NCBI RefSeq assembly: GCF_020520425.1
Contig: NC_079487.1
Location: 63,852,398-63,916,397, forward strand
Length of the DNA: 64,000 nt
Direction of reading: 5' to 3'
DNA from: Spinacia oleracea
Lineage: Eukaryota; Streptophyta; Magnoliopsida; Caryophyllales; Amaranthaceae
The notes below the pieces were generated by a model. It saw only the letters and a list, made by a program, of their open reading frames with translations. It searched no databases and was not told the DNA's origin. Position numbers and translations under genes: made by a program. Positions 23,759 to 33,930 of this stretch are shown here, piece by piece; position 1 is the stretch's first letter, and every line of letters starts with the position of its first letter.

Positions 23759-24229
23759 ATCACCAACCCACCAGTCAAGGGTCTGGCTTGTGAATCTGGA
23801 TCGGATTGGTGTAGTGTGGAAATTGTGTCTTACTAACAATCAACATTATCTTAAGGAGAAAGTCATTAAACATGTTAAACATTTTAAGATTTGTCAAAAA
23901 TGTAATGTTAGGCGCATTAATTCTTCTGGATTTTAGTTCAGCGGGAATTATGGGGTAGAAAACTACATTAGTGCTTTGAAATGTAATCACGATAAAATAA
24001 GAAAAGTCTCCCCTAAAATAAAATAAAATATATAAAACCAAAAAAAAAAGGGTCTTGACGATCAACTAAAATAAAATCCAGCTAATTCGAAGTGGTTAGG
24101 GAGGGAAAATCAGTGGCTCTTCCCTCCTCTGCCACTTCTCATTTTCTAGGGTTAATTTTTAAAGAAATTAGACTATTTTCAATTATTTATTCATTTAATT
24201 CACTTTTGTCTCTTAATTCAATAAAGTTT
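23759..24229. other. Intergenic stretch
   Basis: AT-rich, no recognisable gene or element. Confidence 0.5.
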
Positions 24230-25501
24230 TATCATATGGATAAAGTTTGTCCTTGTTTGTTAGTCATTCACGGGCACAAAAGAATTGAACATGGAAAAAT
24301 CTGAACACATGTGATCACTAGCACCAATGTCTAATATCCATTTTCTGTTAAAATTAGACATAATGTACCTTGAGGTTGATAGCTGATTGCTAATCCAAGA
24401 GAGTGAGAGCAAGAATTTCCAGCTTGGTTAGCAACCTGTTGAGTGTGCAGACACTTCATTAACTGATTGTATTGTTCTTCAGTGAAAGTGGCATGAACAA
24501 AACCACCCGATCCTTCTTCTGTATGAGTTTCTTTAGGAGTATATTCATCCAATTGAGCTGATGCTGCTATTCTCTTCCCTTTTCCTTTGAAATCCTTTGG
24601 ATAACTATGTAGTTTCCAACACTTATCAATAATACGATTCCTCATCTTTCAATGTTCACAAAAGAGATTGTTCCTATTATTGGAATTTTTGTATTGTTGA
24701 TTTCCAGTTCATACATACTGAGAGTTAGCACTATTGTTGAACTGACTTTTATAAGGCTTGTTATCAAATCTCTTGGCATTGAATGATGTAGACTCTGAGT
24801 GTGCCTGAGTGATGTGATTATGCACTTCTTTCTGCTGTTCTTCCTATAGTAACAGACCATAGGCTGTTGAAAGGGAAAGGATTCATCATGAGAATAGTGA
24901 TCTTAGGATGCTCATATTTATCATTCAGTTTCATCAGAAATTGAATCAATCTTTGATCCTGCTTTGTTTTAAGCAATTGCTTAGTAAGTGTGCTACTACA
25001 CCCTGTACAAACACACATAGGCAAGGGCTCCAATCCATCAAGTTGATCCCATAGCATTTTTATATTTGTAAAGAAACTAGCAATCTCTTAATCATCACCT
25101 TGAGTCAACTCACTCAATTATTGTTGAACATAAAACAATTGAGGTCCAGATTCTCTGTAATATCTGTCATCTAATTCGAGCAATATTGCTCTTGCTGTCT
25201 TAAGATAGAGAACACTTCTTGAAATTTTTGGCTCAAGAAAAGCTAACATCCCAGAAATTACTGGATTACATCTAGTCCATATTCTGTAATTTGTAGAATT
25301 CACTGCTGGTTGATTCAAACTACCATAATCAAAGCACAATTTGTTTCTAGCTGACAATGCTATCATCATTGAGCGTCTCCAATCACTAAAACATTTACCT
25401 TCAAACTCAATGCTCACAAGTTTTGTGGCATTTAGATCACTGTTACTAAGATAGTAAGTAGAGTTAGGATTTTTTGAGGGACCTTGTTGATCGGCAGGCA
25501 T
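24230..25501 (-). pseudogene. Ty1-copia gag and protease remnant
   Basis: The start is at 25499-25501 (MPADQQG). The first stretch reads STYYLSNSDLNATKLVSIEF, FSDWRRSMMIALSARNKL and SVLYLKTARAILLELDDRYY, a UBN2-type copia Gag. A TAA near 25105 and later shifts break the frame. It goes on as GDDEIASFFTNIKMLWDQLD, CVCTGCSSTLTKQ, DQRLIQFLMKLNDKYEH, then QAHSESTSFNAK, and ends in a protease start WILDIGASDHMCSD near 24310. Everything beyond (integrase, reverse transcriptase) is absent. It is a different copia lineage from the Angela-like copies. Confidence 0.85.
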
Positions 25502-26330
25502 TTTGTTACTGAAAAATCACAATTCTCTTGGAAAAAAATTTTATCTATAAAATGTAAGATCAATCAAAAAACAGAAGAAGAATCTTCAAGCAGAAGAATT
25601 ATAGCAGGATTGAATGATCACTTGCTCTGATACCATATTAGACATCAACAACTATGATGATTTCTTTGCTTAAACTGGAAGTCAGTAAGCATTTTAGAGA
25701 GAGAATGATTAGAAAGCTTGAAGAAATGAAGATTTTGTTATTGAATTATTTGAGGAATCCTTAAAGCAAGTACACTATATATATATTAGGAATGATGAGG
25801 TGGTTCATCCAATGAGGTTACTCTATATGTACACCTCAGCAGCTACAACTATCTAGGTGAAGCTATTACAAGAATGGTGTACAACAGAATTAACAAATTC
25901 CTATATTTAAGGCAGGTTGTTAGACCAACAGTAGTTGGTTGAAGTTGATCATTATGAGACCTTCTAGAATGTTATAATGTTGTTTGTATGGTTCATCCAA
26001 TGAGGTTACTTTATATGTACACCTCAACAGCTACAATTATCTAGGTGAAGCTATTACAAGAATGATGTACAACAGAATTGAACTAAAGATTCCCTAGATT
26101 TAAGGCAGGTTGTTAGAGCAACAATAGTTGGTTGAAGTTGATCATTATGAGACCTTCTAGAATGTTGTAATGTTGTTTGTATGGAGTGATCATGGTCTCT
26201 GCTGGCACTATTGCCCATTGTAGTGTTGTTGTAGTTTAGGATTGAAGAGAGAATAAGATTGACAATTGTAATAGGACATTGTACACTAATATCTGTTTAT
26301 ATTCTACAAGGTGTGCAATGACAACTAACT
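25502..26330 (-). repeat. Leader, primer-binding site and probable 5' LTR of the copia remnant
   Basis: On the minus strand 25624-25635 reads TGGTATCAGAGC, a perfect initiator-Met tRNA primer site. The LTR should lie from about 25638 to about 26300, but its outer end could not be fixed and its inner end (GTCTAATA) lacks the usual CA. The leader to gag is about 120 bases. The LTR contains an internal 188-base tandem duplication. Confidence 0.65.
25801..26182. repeat. 188-base tandem duplication inside the copia LTR
   Basis: TGGTTCATCCAATGAGGTTA begins at 25801 and again at 25989. The two copies run almost unchanged through GACCTTCTAGAATGTT to TTGTTTGTATGG, differing by scattered substitutions and small indels. 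Confidence 0.88.
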
Positions 26331-26861
26331 TTATGGGAAACTTTTTGTGGATCATGAATCATGATGCCTTGTGGTTCAATTCTATTTGTAATCGAGCTTG
26401 ATTTTTGTCTCAGTAACTTAGTTTGATTGTTTGCTCGATAATTGAGTTGGTTTTATTCTAGTTCAATGAAAGGCATGTTTGTCTCGATTATTTCTTTATT
26501 TTTGTTTTGTGTTTAGGAATAAGAAATAGTCTAGCTTGGTGGAATTTTATGAGTCATGTTTGTATAAAGTATTTTAGGCATATTAGGTTGTAGTTTTCGT
26601 TGCATTTGTTTCTTTTAGGTTGCATTTGCATGGTTTAACCTTAATCATACTACTTTCTATTTGCTTGTTTCTAATGGTTTTGGATCCCCTAGAGTTCTAA
26701 AATAACTCTACAAGGTAGAGTTGGGCAATATCAACCATGGAATGAAAAATCATTGGCTCATATATTATCTTCTCAAAATCCCCCCTATTTTTTCTCATCA
26801 ATATCCACCTCCTGATTTTCCCTTCCCACTAATTTTAGCCATTGATTTTAAAATTTATGGT
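26331..26861. other. Intergenic stretch
   Basis: No gene, repeat boundary or RNA gene seen. Confidence 0.5.
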
Positions 26862-26870
26862 TTAGATACA

Positions 26871-27376
26871 GGATGATTTTACAATAGCCACAATAAAATG
26901 GGAGCCACCACAATACAATAAATCTTAACCATTAAATAAAATTGACTAATCTAAACCATTGATTTTGCTGACTTTTTAGATTAATATAAATAATTTTATA
27001 ATAAAATAAGTTTTTCAAAATAAAAATAAATAAAATGCACGATCTACAATTACAGTTTTAAAAAAGTGAACAAAATTTACGGAACTCTTAAACTCCATTT
27101 TTGTTTCTTTGAGATAATCTTCAACTCCATTCTTGATTGTCTTGCGCGAATCAAATTGGAGGAAAAAAATGATATAATTGTGAATTACAAATTTGGATGG
27201 GTTCGTTTGAACAAATTTCTGAAATTCTTGGGTTTCATTCTAAATGTTCTTGGCAGAATCATACCGAAAATTGATGAAGAGAGATAAAATACCAAAAATA
27301 AAGTTTGAACGTTGGAATCAAATTAGAAAAATTTAATCGTATCATAATCGAATTAGGAAGAACAGTAGATGACTTT

Positions 27377-27408
<32 letters not shown>

Positions 27409-27614
27409 CCTGATGAAGACAGAAAATACTAAAATAAATTAACGTGGAGAACAAAAAGTAGATTTTTTTATAATTTATTTTTATTTTATCTATAAATTAT
27501 TAGTAATATAAAGTCAACAGAATCAATGGTCCAGATAAGTCAACAATAATGAAGGGCTTAAATTTAATGCATTGTGGTGGCTACCATTTTATTGTGGCCA
27601 CTCAAAAACCTTCC
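26871..27614. mobile_element. Mutator-type MITE (non-autonomous MULE)
   Basis: 744 bases with 9-base TSDs TTAGATACA at 26862-26870 and 27615-27623. The ends are inverted over about 100 bases: both arms share CCACAATAAAATGG, GCCACCACAAT and ACCATTGATT. The 9-base TSD and long inverted ends fit Mutator-like elements. A poly-T tract lies near 27377. No transposase; the frame at 27066-27287 is not a gene. Confidence 0.85.
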
Positions 27615-27755
27615 TTAGATACAACTCTATCTTATAGAGTTTTATTAAAACTCTAGAGAATCCGAAACCGAATAGTGTAAAAAGTCAAAACGAGTGCGAG
27701 TAATCCGGGACGGAGGAAGTAATATTATAAATGGCCATGACTACAAAAAAAGATA

Positions 27756-28102
27756 CTCCCTCCGTCCCGGAATACTTGACCTGTTTTCCTTATCGGGCCG
27801 TCCCTTAATACTTGACCTGTTTCTAAAAATGGAAATATTCTAACAATATTATATTATTTCTCACTCCACCCCTACTAACCCACCTACCCCCTACTTCATA
27901 CAAAAAATAATTAAAAATTCAACCCCTACACTCCTCCAACCCCACCTCTTAACCCACCTCCCACTAACTACATTAAAATAATACTCCACTATCAACTACT
28001 ATCAACCACTATCAACTACTATCTATTAAATTAAATAAGTCAATTCAAGTCCTTAAACTCTGTGCCGGTCAAATCGGGTCGAGTATTCCGGGACGGAGGG
28101 AG
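27756..28102. mobile_element. Stowaway-type (Tc1/mariner) MITE
   Basis: 347 bases, ends CTCCCTCCGTCCCGGAATAC and its inverted copy CGGGACGGAGGGAG, flanked by TA on both sides (27754-27755 and 28103-28104). A half-copy with GGGACGGAGGAAGTA ends near 27720. Confidence 0.92.
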
Positions 28103-29048
28103 TATCAGGAAGGGCGACAATTTTTGAACAAAAAGGGCGAGTTTAACTTTGACTTTGTACAGCATATCAAACAGGGTGAAAATAGGTCGTCTTATTAATT
28201 TCACTCAAAGAGGGCGAGTAACTCAATTTCGCCCTCCTTGGTGAAAAAAATGAAAAATACCAGGACGACTCCTATGTATCGTCGTCTTTCATCATACCAA
28301 AAATCTTAAACCCCTTTAATCCCTCATTCGTTTTCCCTAAATCATTCGTACATATTCAACTCTCATCTTAAGTTATTAGCTTCTCTCTCTTCCCCCAAAA
28401 TATCCTCCACAATCCTCCATAGATTGTTCAACAAACTATAATTTATTCGAAAATTGGTCGAATTTGGCCAACTCGCTCGTTGTCGAGATTGTAAGCTTGG
28501 AGGTGTGTTCGCAAATTGCTCGAGTTCTGTTCAAATTAGGTCCAATTCCGACTTACTGGTATAATCTCTCTCTCCTAAACCTTCAACTTCACTCCCAAAT
28601 TCCCCTAATTAGTTGAAAATTGTTCATAAACCCTAATTTACTGAATGTTAATCAAATTGATTTGCTGCTTTTGTTCGTTAGCTACATGCATTATCAAAAG
28701 CTACTGGTATCATTGACTTCTCGAGAAATTATACAATTGCAATTACTGGAGTCATTTATTTTGTTTGAATGTTTCTAGTTCACCATTATTTACTTGAACT
28801 CAATTTAGTTACTTACTTTTGTGTTTTTTTGCTGGTATTTGGTTGTATTGTTTTGCATTATTTGTATATTTATGATTTATATTCGATGTTTTTTTTAAAA
28901 TATTATTTATTTGTATATGTACTGATATGTGTTGATTTAAATTTCGTACATATGTTCCAATTAGACAATGATAATTCAGATTTTATTTTGTTAAAGACTA
29001 AAGTATGAAATTATATGTCCTGGATGTATGGAAGGATTAAGGTATGAC

Positions 29049-29232
29049 CCAATATTGAAGATTTGAGTTTGTATAATCATGTATTCTTATCAGTGGTAAA
29101 AATGAATAATGTTTGTCTCTCTTGGTTTATGAGAGAAAAACCAATATTGAAGATTTGAGTTTGTATAATCATGTATTCTTATCGGTGGTAAAAATGAATA
29201 ATGTTTGTCTCTCTTGGTTTATGAGAGAAAAA
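29049..29232. repeat. 92-base tandem duplication
   Basis: Two nearly identical copies from CCAATATTGAAGATTTGAG, at 29049 and 29141. The rest of 28260-30040 in this element shows no recognised gene. Confidence 0.85.
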
Positions 29233-30049
29233 AAGATGAACGAGTGTTTGTAGGACAACCCGGAGAAGCTGCAGGCATATGCTTTTGTCACCGATGCAAG
29301 TTCCATAGTACATCTCTTCTATCTCATCAATGCAAGTTCCAATAATTTCAATATACTTGTATTTACCATATATCTTGTTATACCATCTCTGTAGGTGAAT
29401 GTATTCATTTAGGGGTGAGACTGGCAGGTTAGGGCTTAACTCTATGTTATCAGGTATGTTTTGTTCAACTCAGGTATCTAAGAAATTCGGTTTACTTTGA
29501 AGCAATAGAGTCTTGCTAGGTTCCCGATGCATTTTTTAGATGAATTCCATTTGGTCTGCCATTGAGGGGCTTAAGGCAGTTTCGCTCTGCTTCGATGCAT
29601 TCTGCATTTAGGTATGGCAACCATATTGTATTAAGGATCAGTTGAAGTCTCACCAGTCACCACCCCTTTTACATTTCCCTAGGAACTTGAGGCAGAGGAC
29701 AAAGTGATCAGCGTGAAGATGAGTCTGAGGTCATTGAATTTAATGTGTCTTGTTCAAATTAACTGTACTATTAGATTATATCCTCTATGAGTATAGCTTA
29801 TATCCATGTTTTGGTGAGTTACTATCGGTTGTGTATCTATTAATTTAGTGGTTCTAAGTGCGGGAAAGAGATAAATACAAGCATTTGATTGTGGCAATAT
29901 TCAGCAAATATTCAGGCAATTGAATGTTTGGATCTCATGTAAATTTATCAAACAATTTGTTTATAAACTAAAGATGTCAACAGAAAAACTTCGTGAAAAT
30001 TGATCTTGTTTATCTCAAGCTAAGAAACTGAGGAGTATATTGTTTACGG

Positions 30050-30630
30050 ATGTTTAAAAAGAAACAAGAATATCCTCAGGGTGAAATTGTTTTCGACGCT
30101 ATTGACTGGAAACACTATCTGGGCGATCATACTTATGTCTCAGTAGCTGATAGTGTTTACTGGCAAGTCTGTAAAGCTTTAGTTTACGAAGTTGATATCT
30201 CATTTTTGTGGCTTCCTTTACTTGAAACTTGAATCATGATATTGCTTTTGTGTTGAATAGATAGAGCTAGAAGGTCTTGACATTGCAAACAATTTAACAA
30301 GTAAAGTCCCTGACTGCACATTCAACAAGTTAAGTTCTTTCATACTGTTACAATTTACAACGATAAGTAAGAGGAAAGCAGGAATCATATTTCATGGGTG
30401 TGTTGCTGCTGTTGATTCAGGGACATCCTTAATTGTCGGTCCAACGGTAAGCATCCTTGACTCAACTGTACAGGATCAATCAAAATAAGTTGGGAAGATC
30501 TCTTAACCATTTGCAAAAATTATATCAGATGATGGTCGCAGAGATTAATCATGTCATAGGAGCAGATTGGATATTCAACTCGGAATGCAAAACTGTTGTT
30601 TCAAAATATGGGATGTTTCGATAGTAGGAG
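30050..30630 (+). pseudogene. Captured aspartic-protease (phytepsin-like) gene fragment
   Basis: Three pieces match the middle of plant aspartic proteinases, in order. About 30065-30170: YPQGEIVFDAIDWKHYLGDH, then TYVSV and YWQ (compare GGVDPxHYxGxHTYVPV, as known in the family). About 30396-30447: FHGCVAAVDSGTSLIVGPT, with the second catalytic DSGTS, followed by a GTAAGC splice donor. About 30530-30620: MVAEINHVIGADWIF, then SECKTVVSKYG, the entry to the plant-specific saposin-like insert. The first catalytic Asp, the propeptide and the C-terminal half are missing, and the pieces are out of frame without splicing. The frame at 30050-30232 covers only the first piece. It lies inside a CACTA-like element, so it is probably a transduplicated host gene. 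Confidence 0.78.
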
Positions 30631-31114
30631 TTTGTCCCAGTGTATTTTTCACTCTCAGTCTTTTAATTTCTTTAATTTCTTTAATTTCTTTCATGTTTAT
30701 TTGAGAAACTCTTGTATTCTTTTCACTCAATGTCAGTTATAAATTTTCTTGTTGGTCTCTTCCTCTTCCATATCCCTATTCCCTAATTTATTATTTTTTA
30801 AAAACAAAAAAAAGAACAAAGAGGGCGAGTTTCTAATATCGCCCTGGTATTGAACAACTAGTGCGAAGTTTTGGTATCTCCATGGTATTGAACAATGAGG
30901 GCGACTTCAGGTAGTTGTCGTGTTTGGTTTTGAGCAAAGAGGGCGGAAAATATCAGTTGCCCTATTTGAGTTAATCAAGGAGGGCAAAATACATTGTCCT
31001 CTTTGATCTTTACCAAAGAGGGCGAGATATTAAAGTGGACGGAGTAGCCCAGGGCGAGATTTGGATCAAAGAGGGCGACATATTTTGCCCTCTTTGATCT
31101 CATATGGTGTAGTG

Positions 31115-31551
31115 CGGATAGAGTAATCAATTGGGGCTAATTAATCAGGTAAGCTAGTCGAATAGAGATGATAAAAATTTCATAAATGGATATTGCGCAC
31201 CAAACTCTTATCAATAAATCATAAACAATTACAAATAAAAACAATACAAACTATATTGAAGTATTAAACCAAACTGCTCATCGATCTTTATACAACCATT
31301 TTTTGGTAAACAAAAAAGTATACAATCATCAAAGAATATATCAAGTATCATACAATTAACATAAAAAATTCAATCAAATAGTACAATGAACATGTAAAGC
31401 CTTGGCCAATCTCAAAAAATAATGACCAATTCTAATCTTTCGTCAACTGAAAGATGTTTTGGCATTAAAAAAATTTGTAGTAAATCAAAATAAAACACCC
31501 AAAAAACAAAGTTTATTTTTAAAAAATTGATGAAATAATGTTGGTTGAAAA
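31115..31551. other. 3' flank of the WD40 gene
   Basis: AT-rich, no gene. The WD40 transcript (minus strand) should end here, but no poly(A) signal can be named with confidence. Confidence 0.5.
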
Positions 31552-32814
31552 TCAAAGTTCCTCTGTATCCTTAATATCTTTAGAAACCCACCAAACTCTA
31601 AGGGTTTTATCAAGACTTCCACTATACAACAAAAATCCACCTCCAACACAATTAGGTGATGCTTGCAAACACTTAATTGGACCTTCATGTCCTCTAATGA
31701 TTCCAACTTTGCTAATCTCCCCTCTTAATCCATCTTTTCTCCATAAACAAATACTCTTATCAGCTGATCCACTACATAAAATATCTCCCATTAAACTTAA
31801 ACACAAAATTGATAATTGGTGTGCTTTTATCTCAACTACCAACTTCCATAATTCCCCTTCTTTTTCCCTTTCCCTTTCCCACCCCATTAAGTATCCATCT
31901 GATGCTCCTCCGTACACCCTCTCATTGCCATTTTCGACGACGACGAGGGCTGCGTTCATCGAAACATCCTTATGACCCTCTAGCACCCCCTCCAACCTAT
32001 GACAACTCGAGTTTGAGTTTGAGTTTGAGTTTTTGTTATTTAGGTCCTTACCCCAAACCTTGATTTTGCCATCTGCGGAGGCAGAGTAGACAATCCCATT
32101 TTTAGCAATTAAGCCATTAATAGCATCATCATGAGCTTTAATTGACTCCAAGCATTTTAAATCCGATAATCTCCATACTTTCAAAGTCTTATCCCAAGAT
32201 CCTGAGTAAATGAATCCATTCTCAACTGCTAAACAAGAGATGCTATCAGCATGTTCAATCCATAATTTCTTATGATGTCTTCTAATTTGGACGTAATTAC
32301 TCTGTTTCATACACTTCCCTAAATAATCCTTTGTCGTAGGGAGCGTATTGAGTAGACGAAACACGTTCTCAGACCTCCGAGAAACCTTCCAAACCCGAAT
32401 ACGGGTGTCTTGGTGGGCTGTAAACACCTTATTACCCACGGTGACAAGAGCCTTGACCGAGCCTTCCCCCGTACCAAACTTTGTAAAAAGGCGTAAATCA
32501 GGTTGTTGCCATACAATAATGTCTTTTCCTTGGGAAGCACTCAACACAAATTCGCCACATAAGGCTAAACATGAAATTGCTCCTACATGACCCGAAAGTA
32601 CATCTAGGAGTTTATATGATTTTGACAACCCTCCTAACATTTTCACATCATTAAGATCGAATTGCCTTGAATAACAATACGGGTTATCTTCCGCCGCATC
32701 GCTACTGATACTACTGCTGCTGCTGCTGCTGCTATTGCTTTCGGTAGCGCTGCTAGATAGGTATAGAAGAGGGGTTGATAATGATCTTTTCGGGTTAACA
32801 AGGATGGAACACAT
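31552..32814 (-). CDS. WD40-repeat protein, JINGUBANG type
   Basis: 420 codons plus stop, intronless. The N-terminus is a Ser-rich disordered stretch (residues about 18-38). Seven WD40 repeats follow, from about residue 74: LSGHVGAISCLA, GEGSVKALVTVGN, HADSISCLAVENG...SWDKTLKVW, AHDDAINGLIAKNG, EGHKDVSMNAALVV, AHQLSILCLSLMG, and RGHEGPIKCLQA...SLDKTLRVW. They should fold into one seven-bladed propeller used for protein binding. Overall length, single exon and repeat layout match the plant family that includes Arabidopsis JINGUBANG (At2g26490), a repressor of premature pollen germination, and relatives. Which paralogue this is cannot be told. An Asn/Ser run (KNSNSNSNSS) between repeats 4 and 5 comes from a short GAGTTT microsatellite. 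No break is visible. Its neighbours are all transposons. Confidence 0.93.
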   Translation of the reverse strand: MCSILVNPKRSLSTPLLYLSSSATESNSSSSSSSSISSDAAEDNPYCYSRQFDLNDVKMLGGLSKSYKLLDVLSGHVGAISCLALCGEFVLSASQGKDIIVWQQPDLRLFTKFGTGEGSVKALVTVGNKVFTAHQDTRIRVWKVSRRSENVFRLLNTLPTTKDYLGKCMKQSNYVQIRRHHKKLWIEHADSISCLAVENGFIYSGSWDKTLKVWRLSDLKCLESIKAHDDAINGLIAKNGIVYSASADGKIKVWGKDLNNKNSNSNSNSSCHRLEGVLEGHKDVSMNAALVVVENGNERVYGGASDGYLMGWEREREKEGELWKLVVEIKAHQLSILCLSLMGDILCSGSADKSICLWRKDGLRGEISKVGIIRGHEGPIKCLQASPNCVGGGFLLYSGSLDKTLRVWWVSKDIKDTEEL

Positions 32815-32886
32815 TGTAATATTTGTATTGTATTTAATGGAAATCGAAAATATGAGTGAAAATAAGGTGTTAGAGATGAAGAAAGG

Positions 32887-32896
32887 ATATATATAT
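32887..32896 (-). promoter_or_regulatory. TATA box of the WD40 gene
   Basis: A TATATATATC stretch on the minus strand, about 75 bases upstream of the ATG at 32814. Confidence 0.5.
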
Positions 32897-33230
32897 TACT
32901 CCATAAGAGGAAGGGAGGAGCGGGAGGAAAGCGTGATGGAATTAAACAAGAGACTAGAGAGGGAGGATTACTTTGTTCAAGGGATAAATGGAAAGGGGAG
33001 GGTGCAACTGCAACGGCTAATTTTGAATATTTAGGAAAAAGTATCATTTAAATGGTCCACCGATTAACGGGCTATTTAATTTTATTGGTTGTAATGCAAT
33101 TGTTTTTATTAAAATTATTATTATTTTAGTGTAATTAATTCGAACAAGGTTTGTGTATTTTGGTCTAAAGGTTGATGTGGACCAATGTCATGACTCCATG
33201 ACACGTTAGTTGTTGTTATCAAGTATCAAC

Positions 33231-33516
33231 TAATTCCTCTGTGTTTATTTAAGGGATATATTTGCGCTTTTTCCGGCCGTATTTATTTAATAGATACACT
33301 TGTCATTTTTATAACTTATCAATCTCACCCTCTAATTATAATCTATGTACATCCCACCCCTACCCCCAACCTCTAAAATGACATGGTCCTCACCTGTTTT
33401 ACTTACTAAAATATCTACCCAACCCCACTTATTTTATTACTTTATTTCATTCAATTTTTTCTTCTGAATACCCGTATCCGGCCAAATATATTTCTTAAAT
33501 AAATGCGGAGGAAGTA
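33231..33516. mobile_element. Stowaway-like MITE, diverged
   Basis: Ends ATTCCTCTGTGTTTATTTAA and, inverted, CTTCCTCCGCATTTATTTAA, with TA on each side. About 280 bases, AT-rich, no coding. The rest to 33922 shows nothing recognisable. Confidence 0.7.
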
Positions 33517-33930
33517 TCATGGTTTGCTCGTTAAAGAGGTTTGGTTTTATTTATAGGAAATATGTAACTTTTTGGTACGTAGTGTTTTGGTCGTTTAACT
33601 GGTCTTATTAGCCTAATTGTAATTTGTTAATATATTAAATATTAATGCCCCAATTAGTTCCTTTCTTGCTCTCTCAAAAAAAAATTAGTTCCTTTCTTGC
33701 CGGCCGTCATTCTTTTGTTCCTATTTGAGGGTAGCATGTACTTTTGTAACAATTTTTTTATTGGGAGTTTGGGACAAAATGAAGATGGGGCACCGGAAAA
33801 ATGCGGGTGTACTTATGTTGCTCCTTGTCACGCGTAAAACATTCTAATTTTTTTTTTTTTTGAGGGATTTAAAATTTTAAGGTAATGGTTTCACAAATTT
33901 ATACTTAGGCTATCAACACAAATTTATACT

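Larger units (their letters stand above)
27739..31114. mobile_element. Non-autonomous CACTA-like transposon with captured protease exons
   Basis: The right end, inverted, reads CACTACACCATATGAGATC. Subterminal copies of CAAAGAGGGCGA and its complement crowd both ends (28110-28260; 30820-31100), a CACTA hallmark. The left end is worn: GACTACAAAAAAAGATA, then TCAGGAAGGGCGAC, split by a Stowaway MITE at 27756-28102. No matching 3-base TSD was seen and the left boundary is provisional. The interior carries aspartic-protease exons and no transposase. Confidence 0.6.

Noticed and set aside
31538-32063. Plus-strand frames over the WD40 gene
   Set aside because: Antisense to a complete, family-consistent WD40 coding region.
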